From contig JBIICM010000017.1 in NCBI GenBank assembly GCA_044238875.1, positions 1 to 23,134 of the forward strand: a DNA stretch of 23,134 bases, in the 5' to 3' direction. A program made the position numbers and the translations under genes. This document shows, piece by piece, positions 1 through 8,846 of this stretch. The first letter of the stretch is position 1; each line of letters begins with the position of its first letter. This stretch comes from JAIBAI01 sp044238875 (lineage in GTDB: Bacteria; Bacteroidota; Bacteroidia; M30B66). The notes under the pieces are model-generated. The model made no database searches, was not told where the DNA came from, and saw only the letters and a list, made by a program, of their open reading frames with translations.

Positions 1-851
1 TCGGAAAATCTCCTTCAAAAGGTGTGAACCCTGATGAGGTGGTTGCCATTGGAGCGGCCATTCAGGGGGGCGTTTTAACAGGAGAGGTGAAAGATGTTCT
101 CTTACTGGATGTTACTCCATTGTCACTCGGTATTGAAACCATGGGCGGTGTAATGACCAGGCTGATTGAATCGAATACTACCATCCCCACCAAGAAATCT
201 GAAGTATTCTCTACTGCCAGTGATAATCAACCATCGGTTGAGATACACATTCTTCAGGGAGAACGCCCGATGGCAGGTCAAAATCGCACCATTGGAAGAT
301 TTCACCTTGATGGCATCCCGCCGGCACCCAGAGGAGTGCCTCAGGTTGAAGTAACTTTCGACATAGATGCCAATGGTATACTTCATGTTGCTGCCAAAGA
401 CAAGGCTACTGGGAAAGAGCAGAAAATAAGGATTGAAGCTTCTTCAGGTTTAAGTGATGATGAAATTAAACGCATGAAAACCGAAGCTGAAGCCAATGCT
501 GAATCTGACCGTAAGGCTAAAGAAGAAGCAGAGAAAATCAATCAGGCTGATTCGTTGATTTTTCAGACTGAAAAACAACTGAAGGAATTCGGTGATAAAA
601 TTCCTGCTGAGAAAAAATCAGCCATCGAGTCAGCACTTAGTACACTCAGATCAGCCCATCAGAGCAAAGACCTTGCTGGAATAGATGCAGCAATGAACAC
701 GCTGAACACAGCCTGGTCTGCAGCTTCTGAAGACATGTACAAAGCCTCTCAGGAGGCAGGTCAGCCAGCAGCTGAAGGTACAGAAGCAGGCAATGCTGGT
801 CCGGAAGTGACGGATGTTGACTTTGAAGAAGTGAAAGACGAAAAGAAGTAA
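1..851 (+). CDS. dnaK: Molecular chaperone DnaK (Hsp70), C-terminal part
   Basis: ATP-dependent cytosolic chaperone, partial at the window edge. The frame is open from base 3 and gives 282 residues, so about 355 residues of the nucleotide-binding domain of a normal ~640-residue DnaK lie outside. Visible are the end of the ATPase domain (NPDEVVAIGAA), the linker (VKDVLLLDVTPLSLGIET), the beta-sandwich substrate domain (NTTIPTKKSE, FDIDANGILHV) and the charged helical lid. The tail DVDFEEVKDEKK is the usual DnaK C-terminus. A strong hairpin terminator follows 21 bases after the stop, so it is not co-transcribed with the polysaccharide genes. An apparent GTG start near base 24 is only an internal valine codon. 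Confidence 0.97.
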   Translation, partial: GKSPSKGVNPDEVVAIGAAIQGGVLTGEVKDVLLLDVTPLSLGIETMGGVMTRLIESNTTIPTKKSEVFSTASDNQPSVEIHILQGERPMAGQNRTIGRFHLDGIPPAPRGVPQVEVTFDIDANGILHVAAKDKATGKEQKIRIEASSGLSDDEIKRMKTEAEANAESDRKAKEEAEKINQADSLIFQTEKQLKEFGDKIPAEKKSAIESALSTLRSAHQSKDLAGIDAAMNTLNTAWSAASEDMYKASQEAGQPAAEGTEAGNAGPEVTDVDFEEVKDEKK

Positions 852-872
852 TTCAGCCTTGAATGAACGATA

Positions 873-902
873 AGCCCCGGGAAAAACGCCGGGGCTTTTT
901 TG
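873..902 (+). terminator. Rho-independent terminator of dnaK
   Basis: An 8-bp perfect GC-rich stem (AGCCCCGG at 873-880, CCGGGGCT at 889-896) with an 8-nt loop is followed by a T run. It lies directly after the dnaK stop codon. Confidence 0.93.
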
Positions 903-931
903 TTTAAGAGACCAATGAAGGTCATAAACCG

Positions 932-962
932 TTTGCGAAAACGGAAAGCATTGTTACTTTTG
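932..962 (+). promoter_or_regulatory. Bacteroidota-type promoter for the polysaccharide genes
   Basis: TTTG at 932-935, a 19-bp spacer and TACTTTTG at 955-962 match the sigma-ABfr consensus TTTG/TAnnTTTG. The expected transcription start is about 60 bases before the fucosyltransferase ATG. The -33 box lies in a small inverted repeat, CCGTTT-GCGA-AAACGG (929-944), which could be an operator. Confidence 0.72.
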
Positions 963-1027
963 TTGTAGTAAATCAACGAAAGTATGCAACTACGTGCGGC
1001 ATCATCGAGATTTGGATGTTAATATAG

Positions 1028-1915
1028 ATGATTATCACCAGCATTTTCAGCGGACTTGGAAATCAGTTGTTTCAGTATGCTGCAGGAAAAGCCTTGGCTC
1101 AGCACCATCAAACCGAATTGAAAATAGACAATTCATGGTTTTACAGCAGTGAGGAAAAACAAACCCCAAGATACTATGGACTGGGTGAATTCAATTTGTC
1201 TGAGAAAATAGCGAATGTGAGTGAGATCAGACATTTTACGGTGCCGGCAGCCGGCGGTATTGTTGGAAGAATAAGAGCCCGGTATAACAGAAGTCTGCCT
1301 GCGCACCGGAAGCCGGTATATTATGAGCCCCATTTCCATGTTGATCCTCATTTTTTTCAAAGCAGGCGGGATGCACTGATTACCGGCTACTGGCAATCAG
1401 AACAATATTTTCAACCAATTGCCAGCCAGATCAGAACAACATTCACATTGCCAGTTAAAGGTGAACAAAACCGTCAATGGGAGCAGCGGATAATGGCAGC
1501 CGAAGCAGTATCCCTGCATGTGCGGAGAGGTGATATGGTAAGCAACCCTGATGTAGCCAGGGTTCATGGTGCCTGTGATCTTGAGTACTACCGTGAGGCG
1601 GCGCGTAAAATTGCAGAAGGCCTTACTGAACCTGAGTTCTTTATTTTTAGCGATGATCCTGAATGGTGTCTTGAGCACCTGAAGCTTGACCATCCTGTTC
1701 ATGTGGTCAGTAACAACCAGGGAGATGACGCCTGGCAGGATATGCAGTTGATGCGTATGTGCAGGCACCATATCATCGCGAATAGCAGTTTCAGCTGGTG
1801 GGGAGCCTGGCTCAATCCCTCCGAAAGCAAAAAAGTAATTGCACCTGCTCGGTGGTTTAATGCGGCAAATCATGATCTTCGCGATTTGCTGCCAAAAGAC
1901 TGGATGCGTTTATGA
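1028..1915 (+). CDS. GT11 family alpha-1,2-fucosyltransferase
   Basis: Predicted to transfer fucose from GDP-fucose to the 2-OH of a galactose-type acceptor in a surface glycan, acting at the cytosolic side of the inner membrane. The 295-residue length is normal for bacterial GT11 (FutC/WbsJ type). GLGNQLFQYA stands at residues 9-18, the GDP-fucose binding motif HVRRGD at 164-169, FIFSDDPEW at about 205-213, and the C-terminal family motif NSSFSWWGAWL at 252-262. There is no signal peptide. It is the first gene after a good promoter and is followed on the same strand by four other glycosyltransferases and a deacetylase. The acceptor and linkage are inferred from the family only. Confidence 0.9.
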   Translation: MIITSIFSGLGNQLFQYAAGKALAQHHQTELKIDNSWFYSSEEKQTPRYYGLGEFNLSEKIANVSEIRHFTVPAAGGIVGRIRARYNRSLPAHRKPVYYEPHFHVDPHFFQSRRDALITGYWQSEQYFQPIASQIRTTFTLPVKGEQNRQWEQRIMAAEAVSLHVRRGDMVSNPDVARVHGACDLEYYREAARKIAEGLTEPEFFIFSDDPEWCLEHLKLDHPVHVVSNNQGDDAWQDMQLMRMCRHHIIANSSFSWWGAWLNPSESKKVIAPARWFNAANHDLRDLLPKDWMRL

Positions 1916-1949
1916 AAATTTTCAGCTTGACCCACAAGTATAGTATTAA

Positions 1950-2966
1950 ATGACCCATCCGGCTCCATTGGTTACAGTTCTGATGCCAGTTTACAACGCC
2001 GGATCATTTCTTATTGAGGCAGTTGAAAGCGTGCTTTCACAGACCTATCAAAATTTTGAATTTCTGATCATTGATGACGGATCAACCGATGAAAGTCCTG
2101 CATTGCTTGAAACATTCAACGATCAAAGAATCAGAATCATTCATCATGATAAAAACCGGAAACTCATTGCTACACTCAACCATGGTCTGCAGCTCAGTAA
2201 GGGCAAGTACATCGTCAGAATGGACAGTGACGACATCAGCCTACCGGAACGTATCGCAAGACAGGTTGACTTTATGGAGGCGCATCCTGAAGTTGGACTG
2301 AGCGGTACAGGGTTTGAAAATTTTGGTCCGGGGATACCGACAAATACAATCATCTACAGCGGCTCTGATACAGAAATACGCATCAGACATCTTTATCAGA
2401 CGCACATTGCGCACCCCACCGCTATTTTAAGGAAATCGCTGATAGAACAGCACCAGCTCCAATTCGACGCAGCCTATCTTCACGGAGAAGATTACCATTT
2501 CTGGGTTTCGATGGGTCGGTATTGCAAAATGTCGAACCTTCCGGAAGTATTGGTTCGAAAGAGAGATCATGCAGGGAATGTCAGCAATATGTTTGCTGAC
2601 ATTCAGAACAGCACATGTAATCGTGTGAAGCGTTTGCAGTTTGACTGGATGGGCGTCAGAATCAGCGAAGAAGAGGCTGAGCTGTATTCAAGGTTTGCCA
2701 ATACGGAATGGAATTTCAGCATTGGGGAAATGACGGAACTTGCCCGTCTTTTGCAAAGCGCAAACGATGCAAATTTATCGAGCCGTTTCATTGACACTAA
2801 GGCCTTTACTAATTATCTTGCCGGAAAATGGTTTCACCTTTGCCTCAACAATCCGAAACTGGGCCGTTCGAGAATGGAGATTTTTAAAATGTTAAGTTTC
2901 CGTAAAACATATCCGGCTGCCTTAAAATCAAGAGTTCGCATGGTGATTAAAACTGCAGCAGGTTAG
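1950..2966 (+). CDS. GT2 (GT-A fold) glycosyltransferase
   Basis: Nucleotide-sugar-dependent inverting glycosyltransferase, probably adding one sugar to a lipid-linked surface polysaccharide. The GT-A start VTVLMPVYN is at residues 8-16, IDDGSTD at 41-47, the metal-binding DxD in MDSDD at 91-95, and an acidic pair in HGEDYHFW at 178-185 that fits the catalytic base region. The 338-residue length is usual for the family, and no membrane segments are evident. It starts 34 bases after the fucosyltransferase and ends one base before the next ATG, so it is in the operon. The donor sugar cannot be told. Inside the gene lies a perfect 11-bp hairpin (2577-2603). Confidence 0.9.
   Translation: MTHPAPLVTVLMPVYNAGSFLIEAVESVLSQTYQNFEFLIIDDGSTDESPALLETFNDQRIRIIHHDKNRKLIATLNHGLQLSKGKYIVRMDSDDISLPERIARQVDFMEAHPEVGLSGTGFENFGPGIPTNTIIYSGSDTEIRIRHLYQTHIAHPTAILRKSLIEQHQLQFDAAYLHGEDYHFWVSMGRYCKMSNLPEVLVRKRDHAGNVSNMFADIQNSTCNRVKRLQFDWMGVRISEEEAELYSRFANTEWNFSIGEMTELARLLQSANDANLSSRFIDTKAFTNYLAGKWFHLCLNNPKLGRSRMEIFKMLSFRKTYPAALKSRVRMVIKTAAG
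2577..2603 (+). repeat. Perfect intragenic inverted repeat (11-bp arms)
   Basis: AATGTCAGCAA (2577-2587) and TTGCTGACATT (2593-2603) are exact complements around a 5-base loop, within the codons for GNVSNMFADI of the first GT2 gene. No T run follows, so it is not a typical intrinsic terminator. It may only be a chance RNA structure. Confidence 0.6.
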
Positions 2967-2967
2967 C

Positions 2968-3861
2968 ATGGAAGCGATACAGCCCTATTTTACCATTGTA
3001 ATACCGGCCTGGAACAGAGCCTTGTTGCTGCCTGAAACCATCGGTAGCATCCAGTCGCAGACATTCGGTAACTGGGAGTGCATTGTAGTTGACGACGGCA
3101 GCACCGATAATACGGCAGATATAGTGCGCACCATAGAAGCAGCCGACAGCCGCATCAGGTATATCTATCAGGAAAATGCCGAACGCAGCGCAGCGCGGAA
3201 CAGGGGTGCTGACAATGCCCGCGGGCTTTATCTGCTCTTTCTTGATAGCGATGATTCTTACACCCCGGAACACCTGGAGGTGCTTTACAACTTTCTGCGG
3301 GAAAAACAGGAGCCTGTTGCCATGGTTTTTACAAATCTGATGTATAACACTGACAAGGGACTAATTGAAGGAGATGTTCCTGAAATGGTCAAAGGTCTGG
3401 AGTTCAATTACCTGCTGCGGTATCCAATTACGCCCTCAAGGGCTTGCATACATCGTGAGATATTTAATGAATTCCATTTTGATCCCCAAATCGTTATCGT
3501 AGAAGATCAGGTGTTGTGGATCTGTATCGGCACTAAATATCCTGTTTATCAGTTAAAAAAGTCAACGCTGCATTACAGGATTCATGATGGGAATTCAGTT
3601 GATATGGGTAAAAATCCATATATACCGAGGCTGAGAGGACTGAAGCGTCTTTTCTTTCATCCGGATTATCAGGAAATTTCAGCCAGAATTCCCAATAAAA
3701 TGAAACGTTTTATTCTTGCCGAGTGCTATTTCAATATTTCAAGACATCACCAGATAGCCGGCAGATATAGAGAGATGGCCAAAAACCTGATGCGCTCGTT
3801 TTTTTCCGATCCGACGTTCAGAAACAAGGAGCGGCTGGCAATGATCTTGCGAAAGAAATAA
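2968..3861 (+). CDS. GT2 (GT-A fold) glycosyltransferase
   Basis: A second GT2 enzyme of the cluster, 297 residues. FTIVIPAWNRA is at residues 8-18, VDDGSTDN at 41-48, the DxD motif in FLDSDDS at 91-97, and the acidic pair VED at 178-180. SAARNRGADNA (75-85) is the usual helix before the DxD strand in this family. The ATG lies one base after the previous TAG, which points to translational coupling. Its base composition is like that of the previous genes and more GC-rich than the next two. Donor and acceptor are unknown, as is the glycan made. Confidence 0.9.
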   Translation: MEAIQPYFTIVIPAWNRALLLPETIGSIQSQTFGNWECIVVDDGSTDNTADIVRTIEAADSRIRYIYQENAERSAARNRGADNARGLYLLFLDSDDSYTPEHLEVLYNFLREKQEPVAMVFTNLMYNTDKGLIEGDVPEMVKGLEFNYLLRYPITPSRACIHREIFNEFHFDPQIVIVEDQVLWICIGTKYPVYQLKKSTLHYRIHDGNSVDMGKNPYIPRLRGLKRLFFHPDYQEISARIPNKMKRFILAECYFNISRHHQIAGRYREMAKNLMRSFFSDPTFRNKERLAMILRKK

Positions 3862-3902
3862 AGAAATAAGCGCTGGAAATTTCGTTAATAATTATTGATT
3901 TC

Positions 3903-4889
3903 ATGAATCTTCTCAAAAGAATAAAAAACAAGTCTAAAGCAATTTTTAACGATGTAGTTTTTGAAAGCGGCCTTCTATGGTCTGTGCGGTTCAAGAATGC
4001 GCAGAATATAATTTATAATTATCATGGCATTGATAGTGCAGGAATTACCAAGTTTAACCGACGCCATGTTTTAAAAGGAGATTTTGATAAGCAAATACGA
4101 TTTTTAAAAAAGTATTGTAATGTAATTTCATTGCAGGATTTTTTTAATGAGAAATTCGATCCTGATCTTATAAATGTAGCACTTACATTTGATGATGGTT
4201 ACAAGAATAATCTTGAAAATGCACTTCCTATACTTGAAAAATATCAGGCTCCGGCAACATTTTTTATAACCGGAATGAATACATCCGATGACAATATTCT
4301 ATGGCCTGACTTTCTTAATATAGCGAGCACTCTTTATTCCGGGGATATTTCTTTGAGGGGTGAAAAATTTAGAAATATGAATGGCACCTATTTTAGTTTG
4401 GAAAATGGCAAGAGCTTATATGAAATAATTAAGAAGGTGCATGTGCAATATGATTATAAAAGGGAAATGATGACGGCCTTGGAAGATCGTATTAATTTTA
4501 AAGAGAATCCTCTTTACGATGAATATTGGAAGTTAATGAGTGATGATGATATAATAAAGTGCAGTAAAAGTCCATATATTGAGATTGGATCTCACGGGAT
4601 GCTGCATCAGAATTTAGGGAATCTCCCCTTAACTGAAGCGGAAGATGAATTAAGAAATTCTAAGGCTTATCTGGAAAATCTGATCCAGAGGGAGGTGGTT
4701 TCAATTGGTTACCCGGATGGCTCATATTCAAGACCGCTGCTGGATAGTGCTGAAAAAATGGGTTATTTTTATCAGTTTGCTTCAGAAGGATTTCTTTATG
4801 AGGAGGATTATTTAGATGAGAGGATTCTGGACAGAAAGGGAGTGTACAGCATCGGCTCACCGGGAAACCAGATTCTGTCAAGATTATGA
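3903..4889 (+). CDS. Polysaccharide deacetylase (CE4, NodB-type)
   Basis: Predicted metal-dependent de-N-acetylase, or deacylase, acting on an N-acetyl sugar of the surface glycan or its precursor. The CE4 motifs are all present: motif 1 TFDDGY at 95-100 (catalytic and metal Asp), motif 2 SHGMLH at 230-235 (metal His pair), and motif 3-like GYPDGSYS at 269-276. The roughly 130 residues between motifs 1 and 2 are longer than in minimal NodB domains, as in other polysaccharide-cluster deacetylases. No signal peptide is seen, so it may act in the cytosol on a precursor. The gene is visibly AT-rich compared with the GT2 genes before it. Its TGA overlaps the ATG of the following GT4, so the two are coupled and probably moved together. 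Confidence 0.85.
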   Translation: MNLLKRIKNKSKAIFNDVVFESGLLWSVRFKNAQNIIYNYHGIDSAGITKFNRRHVLKGDFDKQIRFLKKYCNVISLQDFFNEKFDPDLINVALTFDDGYKNNLENALPILEKYQAPATFFITGMNTSDDNILWPDFLNIASTLYSGDISLRGEKFRNMNGTYFSLENGKSLYEIIKKVHVQYDYKREMMTALEDRINFKENPLYDEYWKLMSDDDIIKCSKSPYIEIGSHGMLHQNLGNLPLTEAEDELRNSKAYLENLIQREVVSIGYPDGSYSRPLLDSAEKMGYFYQFASEGFLYEEDYLDERILDRKGVYSIGSPGNQILSRL

Positions 4890-6067
4890 TGAAAATATTG
4901 CATGTCATCCCTGTTTTGGGATGTGGTGGAGCAGAAATTCTTGTTGGGTCAATTTGCCGTTCATTGGTCAAAAAAGGGCATACGGTAAATATTGTTTACT
5001 TGCTTCCACAACACCCTTCATGGAATAATTACCCTGACAGAGAAGAGCTCCTGAAAGAGGTTCCTGTTGAATTTACCGGGGGAATCGTGAAATTTCGGAT
5101 TCTTGGAAAAACAACAAGTGACAATCAGGTATACATCGATTATGTGAATGAATTTAAGCCTGATATTATTCATTCACATCTCTACTTGGCTGAACTGTTG
5201 AGCAGGTCATACATTTATCCTTCAGCCACTTATGTAACCCATGTTCATGATAACATGCCCCAGCTTGAACGGTTTAACTGGGAATTCAAATCCATTTCAA
5301 AGCAAAGAATAACCACTTTGTGGGAAAGAAGATGGTTGATAGATAAGTATTTGAAAACGCAAACATCATTCATAGCGATTTCAAAGGATGTGGAGGATTA
5401 CCTTTACAATAACATAACTGGATTTAAGCCACGAATTCTTTATTTGCCAAATGCTATTGATATAAACAGATTTGGTCAAAAGAGGGTCTACAAAAGAAAT
5501 CTTAAACAGGGTATAAAGATTGTTTCAATCGCCAATTTAGTCCCTAAAAAAAATCATATTATACTGCTTGAAATCGTCGAGATATTGTTACAATGGAATA
5601 TACAGGTTACAATTGATGTTTTTGGCCATGGTCCATTGAAGGCTTTTCTTGAAGAGCAGGTTGAATTGAGAAAACTAACAAATTTTATATTTTTCAGAGG
5701 CAGTGTTGGTGAGATCCCCCAAAAACTTGCGATGGCAGATCTTTATTTACATCCTGCGCTATATGAACCTTTTGGCCTGGTTTTGCTTGAGGCGATGGCA
5801 TCCGGTCTGCCCGTTGTTTCAATGGATGGATTTGGAAACAGAGAACTGATCATTGATGGTGAGAATGGTTATTTACTGGCTAACAGGGCACCTGCAATCA
5901 AGTTTGCAGAGAAGATCCGATGGTTGATTGAGCATCCGGATGATTACATAGCAATGGGTATGGCAGCAAGAAAATTTTCTGAAAAATATGATATTGAAAG
6001 TTATACTGAGAAACTGATACAGTTTTATCAGGAATTGCATGATAATGTAAGGAAAACATGGGGGTGA
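4886..6067 (+). CDS. GT4 (GT-B fold) glycosyltransferase
   Basis: Retaining GT-B glycosyltransferase, 393 residues. The N-terminal glycine-rich start MKILHVIPVLGCGGAE (2-17) binds the acceptor side. The C-terminal domain starts near IKIVSIANLVPKKNH (210-224) and carries the EX7E donor motif EPFGLVLLE (294-302), with EAMASGLPVV and NGYLL after it. The start ATG overlaps the deacetylase stop in an ATGA. A second ATG directly follows it, so the start could be three bases later. It shares the AT-rich composition of the deacetylase. The pair may add and then modify the same sugar, but that is inference. The donor is unknown. Confidence 0.9.
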   Translation: MMKILHVIPVLGCGGAEILVGSICRSLVKKGHTVNIVYLLPQHPSWNNYPDREELLKEVPVEFTGGIVKFRILGKTTSDNQVYIDYVNEFKPDIIHSHLYLAELLSRSYIYPSATYVTHVHDNMPQLERFNWEFKSISKQRITTLWERRWLIDKYLKTQTSFIAISKDVEDYLYNNITGFKPRILYLPNAIDINRFGQKRVYKRNLKQGIKIVSIANLVPKKNHIILLEIVEILLQWNIQVTIDVFGHGPLKAFLEEQVELRKLTNFIFFRGSVGEIPQKLAMADLYLHPALYEPFGLVLLEAMASGLPVVSMDGFGNRELIIDGENGYLLANRAPAIKFAEKIRWLIEHPDDYIAMGMAARKFSEKYDIESYTEKLIQFYQELHDNVRKTWG

Positions 6068-6077
6068 TCAGATTCTT

Positions 6078-7349
6078 ATGGACAGTGTAAAGGATATTCT
6101 TTACTTGACAGTATCTGCCTATCCCTATGGAAACAGGGAAACCTTTTTGCAGCCGGAGCTGGAGGTTTTATCGCGGAATTTCAGACAAATATTCATTGTT
6201 ATCCCCGAAGCCCTTCCGGTAAGTATGAAAACCGGGCCGAAAAGGTCAATACCCGATAATGTTTCCTTGCTTCAGCTGAAGCTCAAAGGCGGAAAGAAGA
6301 AGCTGAAAGGATTGCAGAAACTTCCTCCGGGAGCATTCGCCGCTGAATTGTATTTCATCCGCAGGCATTATCGGCTTAGATTCAGTTTCAGACTGCTCAG
6401 ACTGATGCTTGGATTTTCTTCTATGGCCGTCAGCTTCGCAGAGCAGCTGGAAAGGCATATCTGCAGCAGCGGATTTCGTCCTGAGCAGGTCACCCTGTAT
6501 TCTTACTGGTTCACCTATGCTGCTACAGGCATCGCACTGATGAAACAGCGTGAACCTGCATATAAGGCGGTAACAAGAGTACACGGCTGGGATTGTTTTT
6601 TTGACCGTTCACCCGACCGGTACCTTCCATTCAGGCCCTGGACCATCAGCAGGCTCGACCTGACAACTCCGGTTTCAGAGAAAGGAAGCAATTACCTGAT
6701 CAACCTGCTCGGAAGAAAACGGTTCGGGCGAAAGATAAAAACTGCTTATTTAGGTATAGGTCCATTTAAGCGGCCTGCCAATGCTGATACCAGGTCGGAT
6801 AAACTGCATTTGGTAAGCATTGCATTCGTTGATCCAGTGAAGAGACTGGAATGCATTGCCAACGCTCTGCTCCTGTTAGGCGGATTAACCATACATTGGA
6901 CACACATCGGCGGCGGACCGGGCTTGCAGCAACTCAGGGAGTATACCCTCAGCCGGATCGCCGGGGCAATAAACGTCAGTGTTACCTTTACAGGTGATCT
7001 TGTGCCCGAAGCCGTGCATAAGTTCCTGCATGAGCGGCAACCTGATGCGCTCCTTTGCACCAGCACTTCAGAGGGCCTGCCCGTTTCAATGATGGAAGCC
7101 ATGGCCCATGCCGTACCCGTTATTTCTGCAAATGTGGGAGGAGTTGCTGAGATTGTCAGGGATTATCACAACGGCATGCTGCTGCCGGAGAACCTCACAG
7201 CCGGAGACCTTGCAAAGGCACTACTTGAGTTTGCCGCTATGCCTTCTATGACAAGACAGCAATTAAGAGAAAATGCATACGATACCTATAGAAGCCTTTT
7301 TGTTGCAGAAGACAATTTCAAAGTATTTTGCAGGGATATTCTAAAATGA
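6078..7349 (+). CDS. GT4 (GT-B fold) glycosyltransferase
   Basis: The last glycosyltransferase of the run, 423 residues. It has an N-terminal Rossmann half (ILYLTVSAYPYGNRE at 7-21, then VTRVHGWDCFF at 165-175), as in colanic-acid-type GT4 enzymes. The C-terminal half starts near LHLVSIAFVDPVKR (243-256). The EX7E-type donor motif SEGLPVSMMEAMA is at 331-343, followed by PVISANVGGVAEIV (347-360). It is more GC-rich than the preceding deacetylase/GT4 pair, so the cluster is a mosaic. It begins 10 bases after the previous stop. A 31-bp piece of its PVISANVGGV coding region recurs 1.77 kb downstream (see the repeat at 8882). Substrate unknown. Confidence 0.9.
   Translation: MDSVKDILYLTVSAYPYGNRETFLQPELEVLSRNFRQIFIVIPEALPVSMKTGPKRSIPDNVSLLQLKLKGGKKKLKGLQKLPPGAFAAELYFIRRHYRLRFSFRLLRLMLGFSSMAVSFAEQLERHICSSGFRPEQVTLYSYWFTYAATGIALMKQREPAYKAVTRVHGWDCFFDRSPDRYLPFRPWTISRLDLTTPVSEKGSNYLINLLGRKRFGRKIKTAYLGIGPFKRPANADTRSDKLHLVSIAFVDPVKRLECIANALLLLGGLTIHWTHIGGGPGLQQLREYTLSRIAGAINVSVTFTGDLVPEAVHKFLHERQPDALLCTSTSEGLPVSMMEAMAHAVPVISANVGGVAEIVRDYHNGMLLPENLTAGDLAKALLEFAAMPSMTRQQLRENAYDTYRSLFVAEDNFKVFCRDILK
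7115..7145 (+). repeat. 31-bp direct repeat, copy 1 (inside the GT4 gene)
   Basis: Bases 7115-7145 encode PVISANVGGV of the second GT4. They match 8882-8912 at 30 of 31 positions, the only difference being A at 7131 versus T at 8898. The flanks do not match. A repeat this long is not expected by chance in 23 kb. Confidence 0.85.
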
Positions 7350-7588
7350 TTTCAGGATGCTTTTATTTGATGTGATGAGCGAGCTGAATTCGATATCATG
7401 GTGGTATCTTTAAAAGAAAATTCCTCTACAGCAAAATAAATTAACTAATCAATTATCTTTAATCCTCACCAAATTTTATAAGATTAATAAGAGGGAAGCC
7501 GCAGTCTCATTGACTAATTTTTTTGGGAACACTAAACCCCAACTTTTAACAGGTGCAGTTGAATCAAGTATTATAAATTGGATAGAGA

Positions 7589-8527
7589 TTAAAATGTATC
7601 ATAATCTGCTCCAATAAATTGTATTTGATCAACAGAAATATCTTCATTTAAGCGCCTAAATCCAATTGGTAATATTTTAGAAGGTACAATAAATTCAACT
7701 AATATTTCAAATAGCCAGTGATTTTCCGAAACATCTATAATTATTTTATTACAAAGCAATAGATTAGCTAACTGATCCAAAGTTCTGATCAATCTTGGAC
7801 CATCCTTCTTATCTATTTTGCCGATGTCACCAACTATTATACATGATTCAATTTTAAAAAAAATAAAAAAACCATTCATTTCAATTAAATAATTATTTTT
7901 ATTCTTTAGTTTATATTCGAAAAAAGCGCGATTTCTCTTTATTAATCCCTTACTTTTAGTGTAATTAAAAACTCCAAAATCAAGTAAGTCAATATCAACC
8001 TTATACTTATTAAGTTTCTTACTAACATAATAATAATATAGAAAAGATATGAATTTTATTTTTGAGGTCAATTTGTATATTGGGAATGCATTTGATTGAA
8101 TAAAAAATCTTTGCATATGGCCATGAAAGACCCAGTTTAATTTATTCTTAAACCCAGGAAATGAGTTTTGATTTGGGAATCCGAAAATTAAGCAAATGCC
8201 AAGTTCTTCTGCAAGTGCATATGTCTGGTTTGCCAATTGAATAAACAATCCTTTTTTTTGATGTTTTGGCGATGTCATTGTGTCGCCAGATTGGGCAATT
8301 AGAAGATCTTTTGATTCATAATTCAGAATCATCGGAAAGACACAATAATTTGCAGCAATTTCCTCATTTTCACTAATAGCAATGAAACCAACATGAATTT
8401 TGCCAAATGCAGAAGTATCATGCTTTTCCTTCAGAGATTCTATAGATACCTTTATTCCCAAACACAAGGAATATAATTCTTTTAACAGTGGATAAGTGTT
8501 TTGGCTAATTCGAATAAATTTATACAT
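7589..8527 (-). CDS. GNAT-family N-acyltransferase, AT-rich, antisense to the cluster
   Basis: Probable acyl-CoA-dependent acyltransferase of the kind often found in surface-polysaccharide loci. Counting from the ATG at 8527 it has 312 residues. The N-terminal strand and helix (YKFIRISQNTYPLLKELYS) fit a GNAT fold. LLIAQSGDTMTSPKHQKKGLF (75-95) gives the central beta-strand and the acetyl-CoA loop (Q-K-K-G), and FGFPNQNSFPGF (115-126) is typical of this subgroup. The C-terminal half shows no motif I know. The frame also allows a TTG start at 8581; I prefer the ATG because it puts the first GNAT strand at the N-terminus. The gene is strongly AT-rich, runs against its neighbours and is flanked by gene-free AT-rich DNA (7350-7588 and 8528-9022), so acquisition by transfer is likely. 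The modified sugar or amine is unknown. Confidence 0.72.
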   Translation of the reverse strand: MYKFIRISQNTYPLLKELYSLCLGIKVSIESLKEKHDTSAFGKIHVGFIAISENEEIAANYCVFPMILNYESKDLLIAQSGDTMTSPKHQKKGLFIQLANQTYALAEELGICLIFGFPNQNSFPGFKNKLNWVFHGHMQRFFIQSNAFPIYKLTSKIKFISFLYYYYVSKKLNKYKVDIDLLDFGVFNYTKSKGLIKRNRAFFEYKLKNKNNYLIEMNGFFIFFKIESCIIVGDIGKIDKKDGPRLIRTLDQLANLLLCNKIIIDVSENHWLFEILVEFIVPSKILPIGFRRLNEDISVDQIQFIGADYDTF

Positions 8528-8736
8528 AATCAAGGCAGGCGTTGGAAATGCAAAAGGTAGAAGGTCTTTGATGTTTTTCAAGAAAAGTAAACATTATAAA
8601 TCCAGTATTTTTAAGCATCTCTTTAACTTTTTATAAATCACCAAAGAATAAAACCATTTTGTCACAATCTGTGTAAGGACTTATCAAACTTTAAGATTGA
8701 TTTTTTTAAATTTTTCAATTCCGTTTTAGCGTATGA

Positions 8737-8752
8737 TTGATCAATTGATCAA
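8737..8752. repeat. 16-bp perfect palindrome, doubled TTGATCAA
   Basis: The sequence is two adjacent copies of the palindrome TTGATCAA, so both the half and the whole are self-complementary. It lies in the spacer between the divergent GNAT and oxidoreductase genes, where an operator would be expected. Function unknown. Confidence 0.6.
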
Positions 8753-8846
8753 AGATAATTATTATTTCTTTTTCTACCTAACCAAAAACCCTTCGAAATA
8801 AAAATGATTGTACTAGGCACTTAGTTAACGAGCATTCTGTAGGGGT

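Noticed and set aside
123..386. ORF of 87 codons on the - strand inside dnaK
   Set aside because: It is the shadow of a strongly conserved gene in another frame and has no family features. The same holds for the many other antisense frames in the GT, feoB, photolyase, gldA and lipA genes.
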